DNA of 64,000 nt from an uncultured Bacilli bacterium (lineage in GTDB: Bacteria; Bacillota_I; Bacilli_A; RFN20; CAG-826): the NCBI GenBank assembly GCA_934725985.1, contig CAKVCX010000001.1, positions 186,001 to 250,000 of the forward strand. Direction: 5' to 3'. This document shows, piece by piece, positions 1 through 9,445 of this stretch. The position numbers and the translations under genes were made by a program. Under the pieces are notes generated by a model. The model saw only the letters and a program-made list of their open reading frames with translations. It made no database searches and had not been told where the DNA came from. The first letter of the stretch is position 1; each line of letters starts with the position of its first letter.

Positions 1-1395
1 TCTTACTTTCTCAATTTTTCCTTTTTTTCTTTTTTCTTTTAGTTCTAGATTTGGTTCGATTTTTTCGATTTGCTTAATTACATTCTCATTATCGTCTATG
101 GGCAAATTATTAGTCTTGCCTTTTCTTGCTTTAAAAATAGAATTTTCGGCAATCTTTTCTTGAATGGCCTTTCTAGAAAGTTGACGCGTCTCATATAAAG
201 TATCCGCACTTCTTTTACGTTCAGCAAATGTTTCAAGCTGAATATTAACAAATGTTTGTCTGTTCGCATAATGGATAGGCTCTTTAGGACGACTTCTATA
301 TAATGCTGAAACTAGTCCACTAACCAATAAAGGGATATGGAAAGTAGCCGTTCTCCATAAGATGAGAGTAGAACTAATATAGGCCTGGTTGCCATTAAAA
401 AAGTTATAAAAAAGGAACTGATAGAATAATTCAGAAACCCCAGCCGAACCAGGAAGAGGAATTAAACCCGTAACCATTTGATGGAAAGAAGATAAAAAGG
501 CCGAATCAAAGAAAAGCTTGATATCAAATGAAGCACCTTCGTCAAAAGAATGCAAAGCCAAACCGGCAATATAAGGAACCGAATTTCTTAAAAAGATCAT
601 TATGGAAAATAAGATTAACTGCAATATAACGATAGGAACATTTGATTGCAACCGTCTTAATTCAATCTTGAAGTTTTCAACATGCACCCTTAAATTTTCC
701 CTTGCCTTATCCGGCTTTTTTATTAGTTTTATCTTGCCTAGAAAACCAATGACGTGATGCAAAATAAAATTATGGAAACGGTGGCTATAACTCATGGCCA
801 GCAAAAGAAATATAACAGATACATTTAAAACAAAACCCACGATAATCAAAGGGAGCATAGGAAAAGAAATTTGACTACCAAAAAGCATCAGATCAATCGA
901 TTTGATATTCATTATTTGATTCCATTCAAAACCAATGGAAAGAACATCAAAACCAATTAAAGCAGTTTGATAAAGAATGAACCACATGACCATGATTGAA
1001 GCGGCATTGGACACCTGTATGCCTTGAGATTTTAAGGTATAAACTTGCATAACTTGTCCCCCGCTTGCCCCAGGGGTGATGTCACTATAAAACTGGCCAA
1101 CATAAGAGGCAGCCAATCCTTGGTGAAATTTATAATTCCTAGTATAAAGGCGACAAAAAGCCCAAATAATAACCCCGTCTATGCAATAAGACAAAATAAT
1201 CATGCCTAAAATAATCATTAGATACGCCCAATCAGCTCCGGCAAAAGAAGAAATGACCGCATCAAATTGTCCCCATAAAGACAAAGTCAAAGAAACGACT
1301 GTTGCTATTAAAACAATCAAAATATAAAGAACGTATTTGAATGTTTTTCTATTGTTAGAGGGTATTCCCTTATTATTATCAGATTTAAAAGGCAT
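1..1395 (-). CDS. UPF0104/YbhN-type membrane flippase-like protein (partial, 3' end outside window)
   Basis: The frame is open from the ATG at 1395 to the window edge, so at least 465 residues are visible and the C-terminus is missing. It shows many hydrophobic segments and the family block around GQFYSDITPGASGGQ followed by VMQVYTLK, typical of lysylphosphatidylglycerol-synthetase transmembrane (UPF0104, YbhN) proteins, plus the later LIPLPGSAGVSE motif. Family members are thought to move or modify lipids; the substrate here is unknown. The last ~100 visible residues are a charged, lysine/glutamate-rich cytoplasmic tail, longer than usual. A -10 box (TAGAAT, 1409-1414) lies 13 bases before the ATG and there is no Shine-Dalgarno sequence. 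The gene is not fused to an MprF synthetase domain in the visible part. Confidence 0.8.
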   Translation of the reverse strand, partial: MPFKSDNNKGIPSNNRKTFKYVLYILIVLIATVVSLTLSLWGQFDAVISSFAGADWAYLMIILGMIILSYCIDGVIIWAFCRLYTRNYKFHQGLAASYVGQFYSDITPGASGGQVMQVYTLKSQGIQVSNAASIMVMWFILYQTALIGFDVLSIGFEWNQIMNIKSIDLMLFGSQISFPMLPLIIVGFVLNVSVIFLLLAMSYSHRFHNFILHHVIGFLGKIKLIKKPDKARENLRVHVENFKIELRRLQSNVPIVILQLILFSIMIFLRNSVPYIAGLALHSFDEGASFDIKLFFDSAFLSSFHQMVTGLIPLPGSAGVSELFYQFLFYNFFNGNQAYISSTLILWRTATFHIPLLVSGLVSALYRSRPKEPIHYANRQTFVNIQLETFAERKRSADTLYETRQLSRKAIQEKIAENSIFKARKGKTNNLPIDDNENVIKQIEKIEPNLELKEKRKKGKIEKVR

Positions 1396-1408
1396 AACAA
1401 CAAAACAT

Positions 1409-1414
1409 ATTCTA
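1409..1414 (-). promoter_or_regulatory. Candidate -10 box of the UPF0104 gene
   Basis: TAGAAT on the minus strand, preceded by GGG, sits 13 bases before the ATG. The predicted start of transcription leaves a leader of about 6 bases. No clear -35 was found. Confidence 0.35.
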
Positions 1415-1442
1415 CCCTAATTTAATCCTTGTGAGGATATTT

Positions 1443-1991
1443 TCATTTCTTTGTATTGTAAATAATGTCTCCAAAATTCAAGATAAAGGCATTCATTAAC
1501 GATTCAACGGAGACATCGCATCCGGAATCGCACCAAGAACGGAACACTCCAATCCCTGCAGACAAAAGGAAGACAGCAACATACTTACGACATTTTTCAT
1601 CACCTTTTAAACTCGCCCAAGGGGAATTTAAAACCATAGGCTCAAAAGTCTTTTTTAATTTATGCAAGAAGTGGCTTTGAGAAACATCGATAATTGTTTT
1701 AATTTTCACCCTGTTATCTTTAATGTAATAGCCTATTTTATAAACGGCATCTAAATAATGTCCTGCCATATTGTCGGAAATAAAGCGTTTCATATCGTCG
1801 ACAATCATGTTTTCTATATCATCTAAAACGGCAGAAATATTCTCATAATGCAAATAGAAAGTGGAACGAGAAATAGATAAATTAGTAGTAATTTCCTTAA
1901 CGGTAACGTCTTGCAAAGGCTTCTTTTGCAATAAACGAAGCGTTTCATTTCTAATGGCTTCTTTTGTTTTTTCTACGCGGCAATCTTTCAT
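1443..1991 (-). CDS. TetR/AcrR family transcriptional regulator
   Basis: A 182-residue protein. Residues about 8-55 form a TetR N-terminal helix-turn-helix (KEAIRNETLRLLQKKPLQDV, then ITTNLSISRSTFYLHYENI). The C-terminal part resembles the TetR_C domain of DhaS-like regulators (KTIIDVSQSHFLHKLKK). It ends in TGA. The ATG at 1991 has no convincing ribosome binding site; an ACATGT palindrome about 30 bases upstream could be part of its operator. The target is unknown; the adjacent membrane-protein gene downstream is one candidate. Confidence 0.85.
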   Translation of the reverse strand: MKDCRVEKTKEAIRNETLRLLQKKPLQDVTVKEITTNLSISRSTFYLHYENISAVLDDIENMIVDDMKRFISDNMAGHYLDAVYKIGYYIKDNRVKIKTIIDVSQSHFLHKLKKTFEPMVLNSPWASLKGDEKCRKYVAVFLLSAGIGVFRSWCDSGCDVSVESLMNAFILNFGDIIYNTKK

Positions 1992-2057
1992 ATTGAGGAA
2001 AGATTAACATCGAAATGAACATGTGTCTATATATTTAAAAGCACTTCTTTAAATAAA

Positions 2058-2912
2058 TTAAAAAGGTACGATCCGTTTGCTATTGGGATGACTTAGATTA
2101 TAAGAATGGACTTTCTTTTTTATTGCTTGAAATACTTCGTTTTGTTTAATGAAAGAATACTTATTGCACGCTAACAAGAAATCGATAATGCCGTTCCCGT
2201 ATATAGAAAAGCTAAATTGTATATCTTCGTTTGGCTTTTTTTTATAAAAAATTTTTAGGGAATCATTCTCTAAAAGCAAAGAACAATTCGATGGCTTATA
2301 CTCAACTTTATAAACATCTAAACTAGAAACAAAGACAAATTCAAAAGAAGAGTAGATTTTAACGTAATACTCAGGTAAGGTGTCTTCCTTTAAAGAAGAT
2401 AGACTCCTTTTTTCATTATATAAAAAACCATCTGAATTACTGAAAATACTCTTCTTCACTTCTTTTTGAGTATTTGTTTTTAAGCCTAAATAATAAACAT
2501 AATCCAGACTCTCTTTTTTAAACACATCCAACCGTTTAATTCGTTCCGATTTTAAAAAGCTATTGTCTATATAAAAATCAAAAGCAGACTGAGCTTTTTT
2601 GCCAATATAAAACAATTTGTCGGCATAAGAAAAATAAACATTGCTTTTTGTTATAAATAAATTGGATGCATTTTCTTTTTCCATTTTTATAGATTCTTCT
2701 AAAGAAATTAATTTCTCATTAATTTTTGAAAAGAATACTAAAACTATTTTCCCAAAAAAAGGCAAGGCATGTCCTTGCTTTAAATAATCGAAAGTTGCTT
2801 CACCATCTAAAACTATGAGAATATCTTTTTTTGAAGTGAATTCACGATGAAACAAAAGATTAATTTTCTTTAAGCTTTCCCCATTTTCAATTCTTTTTGC
2901 AACGTAAATCAT
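2058..2912 (-). CDS. Hypothetical protein
   Basis: A 284-residue protein that I do not recognise. It has no signal peptide or membrane segment, is rich in Lys, Phe, Ser and Tyr, and reads as a mixed alpha/beta cytoplasmic protein. The start ATG at 2912 is preceded by an A/G-rich stretch that may act as a weak ribosome binding site. A TATAAT on the minus strand at 2997-3002 is a possible -10 element. It lies between a TetR regulator and a short-chain dehydrogenase, all on the minus strand, but the gaps of 66 and 154 bases do not prove an operon. Confidence 0.7.
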   Translation of the reverse strand: MIYVAKRIENGESLKKINLLFHREFTSKKDILIVLDGEATFDYLKQGHALPFFGKIVLVFFSKINEKLISLEESIKMEKENASNLFITKSNVYFSYADKLFYIGKKAQSAFDFYIDNSFLKSERIKRLDVFKKESLDYVYYLGLKTNTQKEVKKSIFSNSDGFLYNEKRSLSSLKEDTLPEYYVKIYSSFEFVFVSSLDVYKVEYKPSNCSLLLENDSLKIFYKKKPNEDIQFSFSIYGNGIIDFLLACNKYSFIKQNEVFQAIKKKVHSYNLSHPNSKRIVPF

Positions 2913-3066
2913 AAAGTCTTTCTTTTCTTCACCAAGTTTTTACTACAAGAAAAAGAAGACTACAAACAATAGAAAAAAATTCCTTATTTATTAGTAATTA
3001 TAAATTTAATATAACTAAACCAAATAAATAAGGAAGAAGAATACCTTAAAATCAAATCGAAGTGAT

Positions 3067-3846
3067 TTAAGCGCCTTTTTTTAATTGCTTGGCCGAAATT
3101 TTAGTAACAAATTTCCTAGAGAAAAAGCGCGGGGCAAAACAGCTTAATTTATTTTTAAAGCCCATGATGGCAAATGTTTTGCCTTTAATGGATTTTTTAT
3201 ACCCATAAGTAGCGACATCTAAAGCATCATAAGGCTTAATCTTTGAAAAGGTATAGTCATTATGTGCCTTGGATACAAATTTTGAATTAAAAGGACCGGG
3301 GCAAAGAGTCAATACTTTAACATTGGTTTTCCTTAATTCGTATGCAATAGACTCGCCAAGAACCGATACAAAGCTTTTTGTCGCATGATAAGTACACATA
3401 TAAGGCCCAGGAACCAAACCCGCTATAGAAGATACGTTGATAATATGCCCTTCGTTATTTTTAAGCATGTCATCTAAAAATACACGGGTAAAATATAAAA
3501 CCGCATTGCAATTTACTTCAGTCATCTTCAATTGTTTGGAGATAACCATATCCTTAAAATCACAGCAATCACCAAATCCAGCGGCATTTACCAAGTTATT
3601 GACAAAATACCCTTTATCTTTGCAATGGACATAAACATTTTCTAGTCCCATAGAATTAGACAAATCCGAAACAAATAGATCTATATTTGCGTCAATACAA
3701 TTTTTCTTTACATACTCATTAGTTTCTTTAAGCCCATTCTCATCAACATCAACTAAAACCAAATCGTTTTTATTTTTGGCATAGATTAAGGCAAATTCTT
3801 TTCCTAATCCTCCGCCTGCCCCTGTAATTAAAGTAACCTTTTTCAT
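3067..3846 (-). CDS. SDR family NAD(P)-dependent oxidoreductase
   Basis: A 259-residue short-chain dehydrogenase/reductase. The N-terminal cofactor loop TGAGGGLGKEFA is at residues 8-19, NAAGFG follows near residue 88, and the catalytic Ser and YxxxK are in NVSSIAG and YHATKSF. It most resembles DltE/YqjQ-type oxidoreductases acting on small or lipid-linked carbonyls; the substrate cannot be read. An AAGG element lies before the ATG. The gene diverges from the NptA transporter, and a TATGAT at 3873-3878 (minus strand) may be its -10 box. Confidence 0.88.
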   Translation of the reverse strand: MKKVTLITGAGGGLGKEFALIYAKNKNDLVLVDVDENGLKETNEYVKKNCIDANIDLFVSDLSNSMGLENVYVHCKDKGYFVNNLVNAAGFGDCCDFKDMVISKQLKMTEVNCNAVLYFTRVFLDDMLKNNEGHIINVSSIAGLVPGPYMCTYHATKSFVSVLGESIAYELRKTNVKVLTLCPGPFNSKFVSKAHNDYTFSKIKPYDALDVATYGYKKSIKGKTFAIMGFKNKLSCFAPRFFSRKFVTKISAKQLKKGA

Positions 3847-4006
3847 TCTTTTTACCTTCTTTTAATAGAAAAATCATACATCAAAATAACTAGTCATTAA
3901 AAACGTATGTAACGAAAATAACTTGAAAGTAATTATACTTCTTTTGCAACAAAGAAAAAAATGGCATAATAAAGAACGTTGTAAATTTAAAACACTTAAA
4001 AAAATT

Positions 4007-5743
4007 ATGTTTCATTGGACCGACGTTGCATTTTGGACTATGACCCTAGGTGGTCTAGGCTTGTTTCTATTTGGCATTTCAAGCATTTCTAATACATTAA
4101 AATCGATGACATCAGGAAAACTTAGTAATGTCATCAATAAATTAAGTTCCAAACCTATTATAGGTTTATTAGCAGGAACAGCGTTTACAGCCATTATCCA
4201 ATCTTCAGGCGGAACCAGCGCTTTAGCCATTGGCTTAGTTAGATCCGGGGTGATGAGTTTTGAACAAGCTGCCGCCATAATAATAGGGGCCAATATAGGG
4301 ACAACCGTTACGGCGTTTATAGTATCGATTCCTTTTATGGAATATTTCCCGTTGGTATTGTTTTTAGGATCTGTAATACTTTTGTTTGCCACAAAGCAAA
4401 AATATAAAAACATAGGTCAACTTTGTTTTTCCTTTGGGGCAATTTTCCTAGGCTTATGGATAGTTGAAATCTATTTGAAAACCATAGCCCAAGAAGAATG
4501 GTTCATAGCCCTATTTAAAACATTAGGCGATAACCCATGGTTAGGTTTATTAATCGGGGCAATTGCCACGATGTGTGTGCAATCTTCTAGTGCCGTAATC
4601 GGGGTAGTCCAAGGCTTGTATTTAGTCAGTGCCGGAACTTCTATCTCTTTATTTGGGATTTTGCCAATCATATTTGGCGCTAATATAGGGACTACTTCTA
4701 CTGCAATATTTGCATCCATAGGTGGCAGTAAAGAAAGCAAAAAAGTAGCCTTGTTCCACGTCATATATAACGTAATGGGTTCATTGCTTTTCATGGGTGT
4801 TATATATGGATTTAAAGACTTCCTATCCGATAGAAACTATTGGGGGCATCTGCAAGGAGATGAATTTATTTGGAATATTTCTCCAATGATGCAAATAGCC
4901 TTGTCTCATTTAGTGTTTAACTTAGTAACGGGGATTTTATTCTTTGCCTTATTAAAACCAGTCACCTATCTTATCAATTTAATAATTCCAATAAAGGAAA
5001 ACAAAAAAAAGTTGGAGCCAATTGAGCCCTTAGATTATGGCTTAATGAAAACATTCCCTTCTGAAGGCTTGCTATTAGCGAAAAAAAGAACGATAGCGAT
5101 GTTTGAGTATACAAAGCTAATGTTTGAGACATTGGGAGAATATCTAAATACATTTAAAGACGAAGACGAAGAATTCATAAGAAATATCGAATCAAGTGTA
5201 GATTTAATCGATAGGCAGCTTGGAGAATATCTATCAACTTGTAACAAAGCAAACCTTAACGAAAAAGATATATCTTTATTGCTTAGTATCTTAAAAGCTA
5301 GCAAAGACATAGAACGTATAGGTGATTACGGGGAAAATCTAATTACTTTCTACTCTAGTATCAAAGAGAAAAAAGAAAAAATGAGCGAAGAAGAAAAATC
5401 ATTCTTTTTAAACATAAATAGCAAAGCCATTGAATTCATAACTAAAACCATAGAAGTTTATCAAAAAGAAGATAAAAAATTAGGCATTACTATCATTCAA
5501 GATAGACGTGACTTGCTTAATCAAATGGATGAAATAGTTAATACTCATTTTGAAAAAGAGACAAACGGAGACATTAATATAGGCACGGGGTATGTAGAAC
5601 TAGTCTATGTTGATATCGTTAACAGCTATGAAAGAGTCCTTTCCCATTGCTCAAATATTGCCAAAATATTTGGGACGGATAAAACTTATGCCGTTTCAAA
5701 AGAAGATGAAATAAGATTTGCTTCCATGGCCGATCGTTATTAA
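4007..5743 (+). CDS. Na/Pi cotransporter family protein with PhoU-like tail
   Basis: I start at the ATG at 4007 (578 residues), because the upstream TTG would add a charged, non-family stretch. The protein opens with LGGLGLFLFGI and has two inverted Na_Pi_cotrans repeats, each with the hallmark glutamine-serine motif: QSSGGTSA near residue 65 and QSSSAVIG near residue 192. Residues about 350-560 are a soluble helical PhoU-like domain (ASKDIERIGDYGENL). The family imports phosphate with sodium (NptA) and is widespread in Firmicutes. It stands alone, separate from the Pst system at 42-49 kb, so the cell appears to have two routes of phosphate transport. No strong ribosome binding site precedes the ATG. 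Confidence 0.9.
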   Translation: MFHWTDVAFWTMTLGGLGLFLFGISSISNTLKSMTSGKLSNVINKLSSKPIIGLLAGTAFTAIIQSSGGTSALAIGLVRSGVMSFEQAAAIIIGANIGTTVTAFIVSIPFMEYFPLVLFLGSVILLFATKQKYKNIGQLCFSFGAIFLGLWIVEIYLKTIAQEEWFIALFKTLGDNPWLGLLIGAIATMCVQSSSAVIGVVQGLYLVSAGTSISLFGILPIIFGANIGTTSTAIFASIGGSKESKKVALFHVIYNVMGSLLFMGVIYGFKDFLSDRNYWGHLQGDEFIWNISPMMQIALSHLVFNLVTGILFFALLKPVTYLINLIIPIKENKKKLEPIEPLDYGLMKTFPSEGLLLAKKRTIAMFEYTKLMFETLGEYLNTFKDEDEEFIRNIESSVDLIDRQLGEYLSTCNKANLNEKDISLLLSILKASKDIERIGDYGENLITFYSSIKEKKEKMSEEEKSFFLNINSKAIEFITKTIEVYQKEDKKLGITIIQDRRDLLNQMDEIVNTHFEKETNGDINIGTGYVELVYVDIVNSYERVLSHCSNIAKIFGTDKTYAVSKEDEIRFASMADRY

Positions 5744-5766
5744 GTTAATTTAATTAACCAATTAGT

Positions 5767-5794
5767 TATGTATCTATATACATAAAATTTTTTT
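5767..5794 (+). terminator. Weak AT-rich hairpin with T-run after the Na/Pi gene
   Basis: TATGTAT (5767-5773) and ATACATA (5778-5784) form a perfect 7-bp inverted repeat with a 4-base loop, followed within a few bases by seven Ts. The stem is AT-rich, so it may be a weak terminator or an operator before the lipoprotein genes. Confidence 0.45.
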
Positions 5795-5829
5795 GTAGTA
5801 AAATCAACTAGTTTAAAAAGGAGAGAATT

Positions 5830-7506
5830 ATGAAAAGATATTTAGTGGCATTACCTTTACTAGTTCTAATCGCATCTTGCGGTGGAAACGTCAACTCTAG
5901 CAATGAAGAAAGCTCATCTTCATCAGCTGAAGATAGCACGACTAGCTCTACAATCGATTCAAGTAAGACTAGCTCCACTTCATCGACATCAGAAAGTGAT
6001 ACCCCAGCAAAGACAACATATAAATACGGCATTAGCGGAAATGAGGCCGTTTTAAAGAAGGTAACAAGCAATGAGAAAAATATAGTTTTGCCATCTACTT
6101 TTGAAGGCAAACCTTTAACACGCATATTAGAAGGCGCTTTAAAAGACCTAACGAAGCTAGAATCAGTAACAATTCCAGAAAATGTAACAGAAATTGGCGC
6201 TAACGCATTCCATAGCTGCACGAATTTAATCGATGTCAGCCTTCCTTCAACTCTAAGGAAAATCGGAAATTATGCTTTTACCAATATCCCATATATTGAA
6301 AACATAGTCTTACCGGAAGGATTAGAAGAAATAGGCAGCGCAGTATTCTCCCTTTGCGATTCATTAACAAATATTTCCATCCCATCAACTTTAAAGCATA
6401 TCGGTGGAAATGTCTTTAGTGGAGAAAAAATAAAGTATACAACCTATGAAGGCGTCGACTATTTAGGAAATGAAAACAACCAATATCTTTATGCCGCTAA
6501 ATTAAGCGAAACCAATATCACCCCTGCTAGTGTCTGCTTCCATAACAATACCAAAATAATTGGTCCTTCTATTTTAGAAGGAGAAAATAGCGTTACTTCG
6601 ATCTCTTTAAACGAGGGCATCACCTATATTGGAGGAGGTGCATTTAGAAATACCTCAATAACAGAAATATCAATTCCATCAACCGTTAAAGAAATTGACG
6701 AATATGCTTTTGAAGGCTGTACCAAATTAGTTACATGCACTATATTAGGCGATTCTCTTGAAACGATTAAAAACGAAGTATTTTCAGGAGCCAGTGCCTT
6801 AAAAACAATAAATATCCCAAGCAGCGTTAAAGAAGTTGGTGGCTATGCTTTTACAAAATTTGACGATGCTTCCTCACTAGAATATACAATAAGCGAAAAC
6901 GGGAAATACTTAGGCAATGAAGAAAACCCCTACCATGTTTTAGTAGGAATTAGTGATACAACAGCTTCAACATTTACAATAAATGCGAACACGGTCGTCA
7001 TTGCCGGACAAGCCTTAGCCAATTGCAATAGTATTACGACCTTAACAATCCCAAGCAGCGTTAAATACATTTGTGAGAGTGCCTTTTTCCAAATGCAAGG
7101 CTTAACTTCCATTACAATCCCAAACACGGTTTTAGAAATTGGAGATAGCATGTTAGGAAGTTGTTATGCCTTAACTAGCGTAACACTAAATAACTCTCCG
7201 ACTATCATTCCTACAGGATTCTTGTCCAATTGTTCATCTTTAAAATCATTTACAATTCCATCTAGTGTTACAAAAATAGAAACAAGAGCTTTCCAAAGAA
7301 ACGAAAAATTAGAATATCTAGTTATCCCTTCCACTGTCTTAGAAATTGAAAATGGTGCTATTACAACTGCCAATAACACAATTCTTTATATAGAAGCAAA
7401 TGAAGACTTATATCTATATGAAAATAATTGGTTCGATAGTTCTAAAGACTATTACTATGGCAAAGAATGGCATTACGAAGGAAATGTTCCGACACCAAAT
7501 AAATAA
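5830..7506 (+). CDS. BspA-type leucine-rich repeat surface lipoprotein
   Basis: A 558-residue lipoprotein. The signal peptide ends in LIASC, giving lipidated Cys17, and is followed by a serine/threonine-rich linker to about residue 58. The rest is a run of about ten LRR_5 (BspA/TpLRR) repeats of the form TSITIPNTVLEIG, spaced about 23 residues apart, with two inserts. The family is found on the surface of host-associated bacteria and in protists, and takes part in protein binding or adhesion. A good ribosome binding site (AAAAAGGAGAG) lies 5 bases before the ATG. It heads a three-gene lipoprotein unit ending at the terminator at 11201. Confidence 0.92.
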   Translation: MKRYLVALPLLVLIASCGGNVNSSNEESSSSSAEDSTTSSTIDSSKTSSTSSTSESDTPAKTTYKYGISGNEAVLKKVTSNEKNIVLPSTFEGKPLTRILEGALKDLTKLESVTIPENVTEIGANAFHSCTNLIDVSLPSTLRKIGNYAFTNIPYIENIVLPEGLEEIGSAVFSLCDSLTNISIPSTLKHIGGNVFSGEKIKYTTYEGVDYLGNENNQYLYAAKLSETNITPASVCFHNNTKIIGPSILEGENSVTSISLNEGITYIGGGAFRNTSITEISIPSTVKEIDEYAFEGCTKLVTCTILGDSLETIKNEVFSGASALKTINIPSSVKEVGGYAFTKFDDASSLEYTISENGKYLGNEENPYHVLVGISDTTASTFTINANTVVIAGQALANCNSITTLTIPSSVKYICESAFFQMQGLTSITIPNTVLEIGDSMLGSCYALTSVTLNNSPTIIPTGFLSNCSSLKSFTIPSSVTKIETRAFQRNEKLEYLVIPSTVLEIENGAITTANNTILYIEANEDLYLYENNWFDSSKDYYYGKEWHYEGNVPTPNK

Positions 7507-7524
7507 AAGCAAAGGCTAAACGAA

Positions 7525-9435
7525 ATGAAAAAAGAATTATTATTTACTCTAGTATCATCCATATTGGCACTTGGCATCACTTCATGTGGAGTTAGCCAAA
7601 GCGATGATGCATTAGATAATTCCACTTCCTCTATTTTAGATAGTACCTCTAACCAAGATGACACCTCTTCTTCAATTTCAGAAGATACATCCAGTTCCAA
7701 AGCTAGCGAAAATGAAGCAGTTACCACCATGCTTAATTTATTAGAAGCATCGAATAACCTAGATGCTTCTAAAATTAACGGAGCCACTTTAAGCGTTTTT
7801 GAAAACGAGTGGCATTCCGTAGAAAAGGATGGAGAAACCACACACAAAATAACTAGATATGAAGGTCAAAGAAACACTCTTTCTTTTTATAAAAACGAAA
7901 AAACAGTAGTTGAAACCGAAGATGTTGTTTCTAAAACCGATGGAACCGATGAGATAACAAAATATAAAAACGTTTACGGCAAGGCCAACGGTTTATTCAT
8001 TGACTTAGTTTACGATTATTCAAACGAGGAATATTCTGCCAATAGCCAAAAGTCAAATAGCAAAGAAATTGTAGAAGCCGATCCTAAAGATGGGCAAATA
8101 TCAAATGAAGAAGTCAATTCCATTTTCAACAAAGGCTTATTAATCCAAAACAAAGAAAAAGCAAATGGGGTCATTTCATTTTTAATACAAAATTATTTTT
8201 CGAACGGAAAATATTTTGCCAGTGAAAAGGCTATAGAAAACGCCTCGTTAACTAGAAACGACAACACGTATACCCTATTCTCTAGTGAAGAGAGTAAAGA
8301 TGATGTGGAAAACACATTGATTCAAGAATATAACCTCCAATTCAAATTTGATGCAGAGGGGTATTTATTAAACGTTGATGGCTCTTTTGCAACTTTTGCT
8401 AAAACGAATAATGAAAAAGGACTAAAGTCTTTTGAATATGTTATTAGCCTTTCTCAAAATAAAGGGGAAAGAGTAGACGAAACCGAATATAACCTCGACT
8501 CCTATTTCTTTTCTAAAGCGGCAGATTTAAATATATTTTTCTCGGAAGACTATTTAGGTGGTGCGACCGAAATAACTGCATTGAATAAAAAATACTATAT
8601 AAATATATCCTCAAAAAAGAGCAGTATCTTCCCTACTATCGATAAAGTCAAATTGACTAAAATCACCAGAAATGGAAGCGATGCTTTACCTTCCGATTAT
8701 GAATATGAAGATGATGGGACTGTAAAAACTATCACTTTAAAGAAAGGTGGAAACTATTCTTTCTTCTTCAAAACAACAAAAATAGAAGAAATTGAAAAAA
8801 CGGCAGAAATTATAGTTAACGACTTAACAAAACTAGAATTCGCCCCACTTAATAACGTGTATTCAACATATACTAGAGACAATGCATATTTGCCAGGAAG
8901 CATCTTGGCTGGCGAAACTCAATTTAGCTTAGTTGCTGAGCCAACAAACGCCACAGAAGATGTTACTATAGAGATTTTAAATAACACCATCGGTGCAACC
9001 ATAACAAAAATCGAAGGTAGCCCATTTTCCTATAAACTAACCACCTCTGCACCAGGCAAAATAACAATTAAGGCCACCAGTGCTGCTTTAGGAGAAGAGC
9101 AATCAATTAGTAAAGAAGTAAACGTTTATGCCAATACAGATGAAGGCATTGCTTCTTTCCTTTCTGAAACCACGTGGGTTAGACCAAATCCGACTTCTGC
9201 CATTACAAGTTTAGATCTAGTTTCAACTGGGGCAACAAGCGGAACTTATACTATGGGAGGAAATATTGGAAGCGAATTCACCGCTTCTGGAACTTATTCA
9301 GTATCCAATGGTCAAATAAGCATTGAAACAACTGAGCAATCTAACTCTAAGTACAAGCTAAATGCAATTAAAGTCGAAAAAGGTAGAGGCGACATAATAA
9401 TTAAGATTATGCGTGAAGAATTAATGCAAAACTAA
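7525..9435 (+). CDS. Large surface lipoprotein, unknown function
   Basis: A 636-residue lipoprotein with lipobox GITSC (Cys21) and a long Ser/Asp/Thr-rich linker to about residue 65. The middle part is beta-strand rich and resembles no family I can name. Residues about 440-540 look like a bacterial Ig-like domain (FSLVAEPTNATEDVTIEIL, ending KEVNVYANTD). The last 90 residues (ASFLSETTWVRP, then SGTYTMGG) look like a small lipocalin-like beta barrel. It starts 18 bases after the preceding stop and is followed 10 bases later by another lipoprotein gene, so the three are very likely co-transcribed and act at the cell surface. Confidence 0.75.
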   Translation: MKKELLFTLVSSILALGITSCGVSQSDDALDNSTSSILDSTSNQDDTSSSISEDTSSSKASENEAVTTMLNLLEASNNLDASKINGATLSVFENEWHSVEKDGETTHKITRYEGQRNTLSFYKNEKTVVETEDVVSKTDGTDEITKYKNVYGKANGLFIDLVYDYSNEEYSANSQKSNSKEIVEADPKDGQISNEEVNSIFNKGLLIQNKEKANGVISFLIQNYFSNGKYFASEKAIENASLTRNDNTYTLFSSEESKDDVENTLIQEYNLQFKFDAEGYLLNVDGSFATFAKTNNEKGLKSFEYVISLSQNKGERVDETEYNLDSYFFSKAADLNIFFSEDYLGGATEITALNKKYYINISSKKSSIFPTIDKVKLTKITRNGSDALPSDYEYEDDGTVKTITLKKGGNYSFFFKTTKIEEIEKTAEIIVNDLTKLEFAPLNNVYSTYTRDNAYLPGSILAGETQFSLVAEPTNATEDVTIEILNNTIGATITKIEGSPFSYKLTTSAPGKITIKATSAALGEEQSISKEVNVYANTDEGIASFLSETTWVRPNPTSAITSLDLVSTGATSGTYTMGGNIGSEFTASGTYSVSNGQISIETTEQSNSKYKLNAIKVEKGRGDIIIKIMREELMQN

Positions 9436-9445
9436 GGTAAAAACA

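Noticed and set aside
3923..4006. TTG start giving a longer Na/Pi transporter
   Set aside because: The added 28 residues are charged and unlike the family; the ATG at 4007 gives the normal N-terminus.
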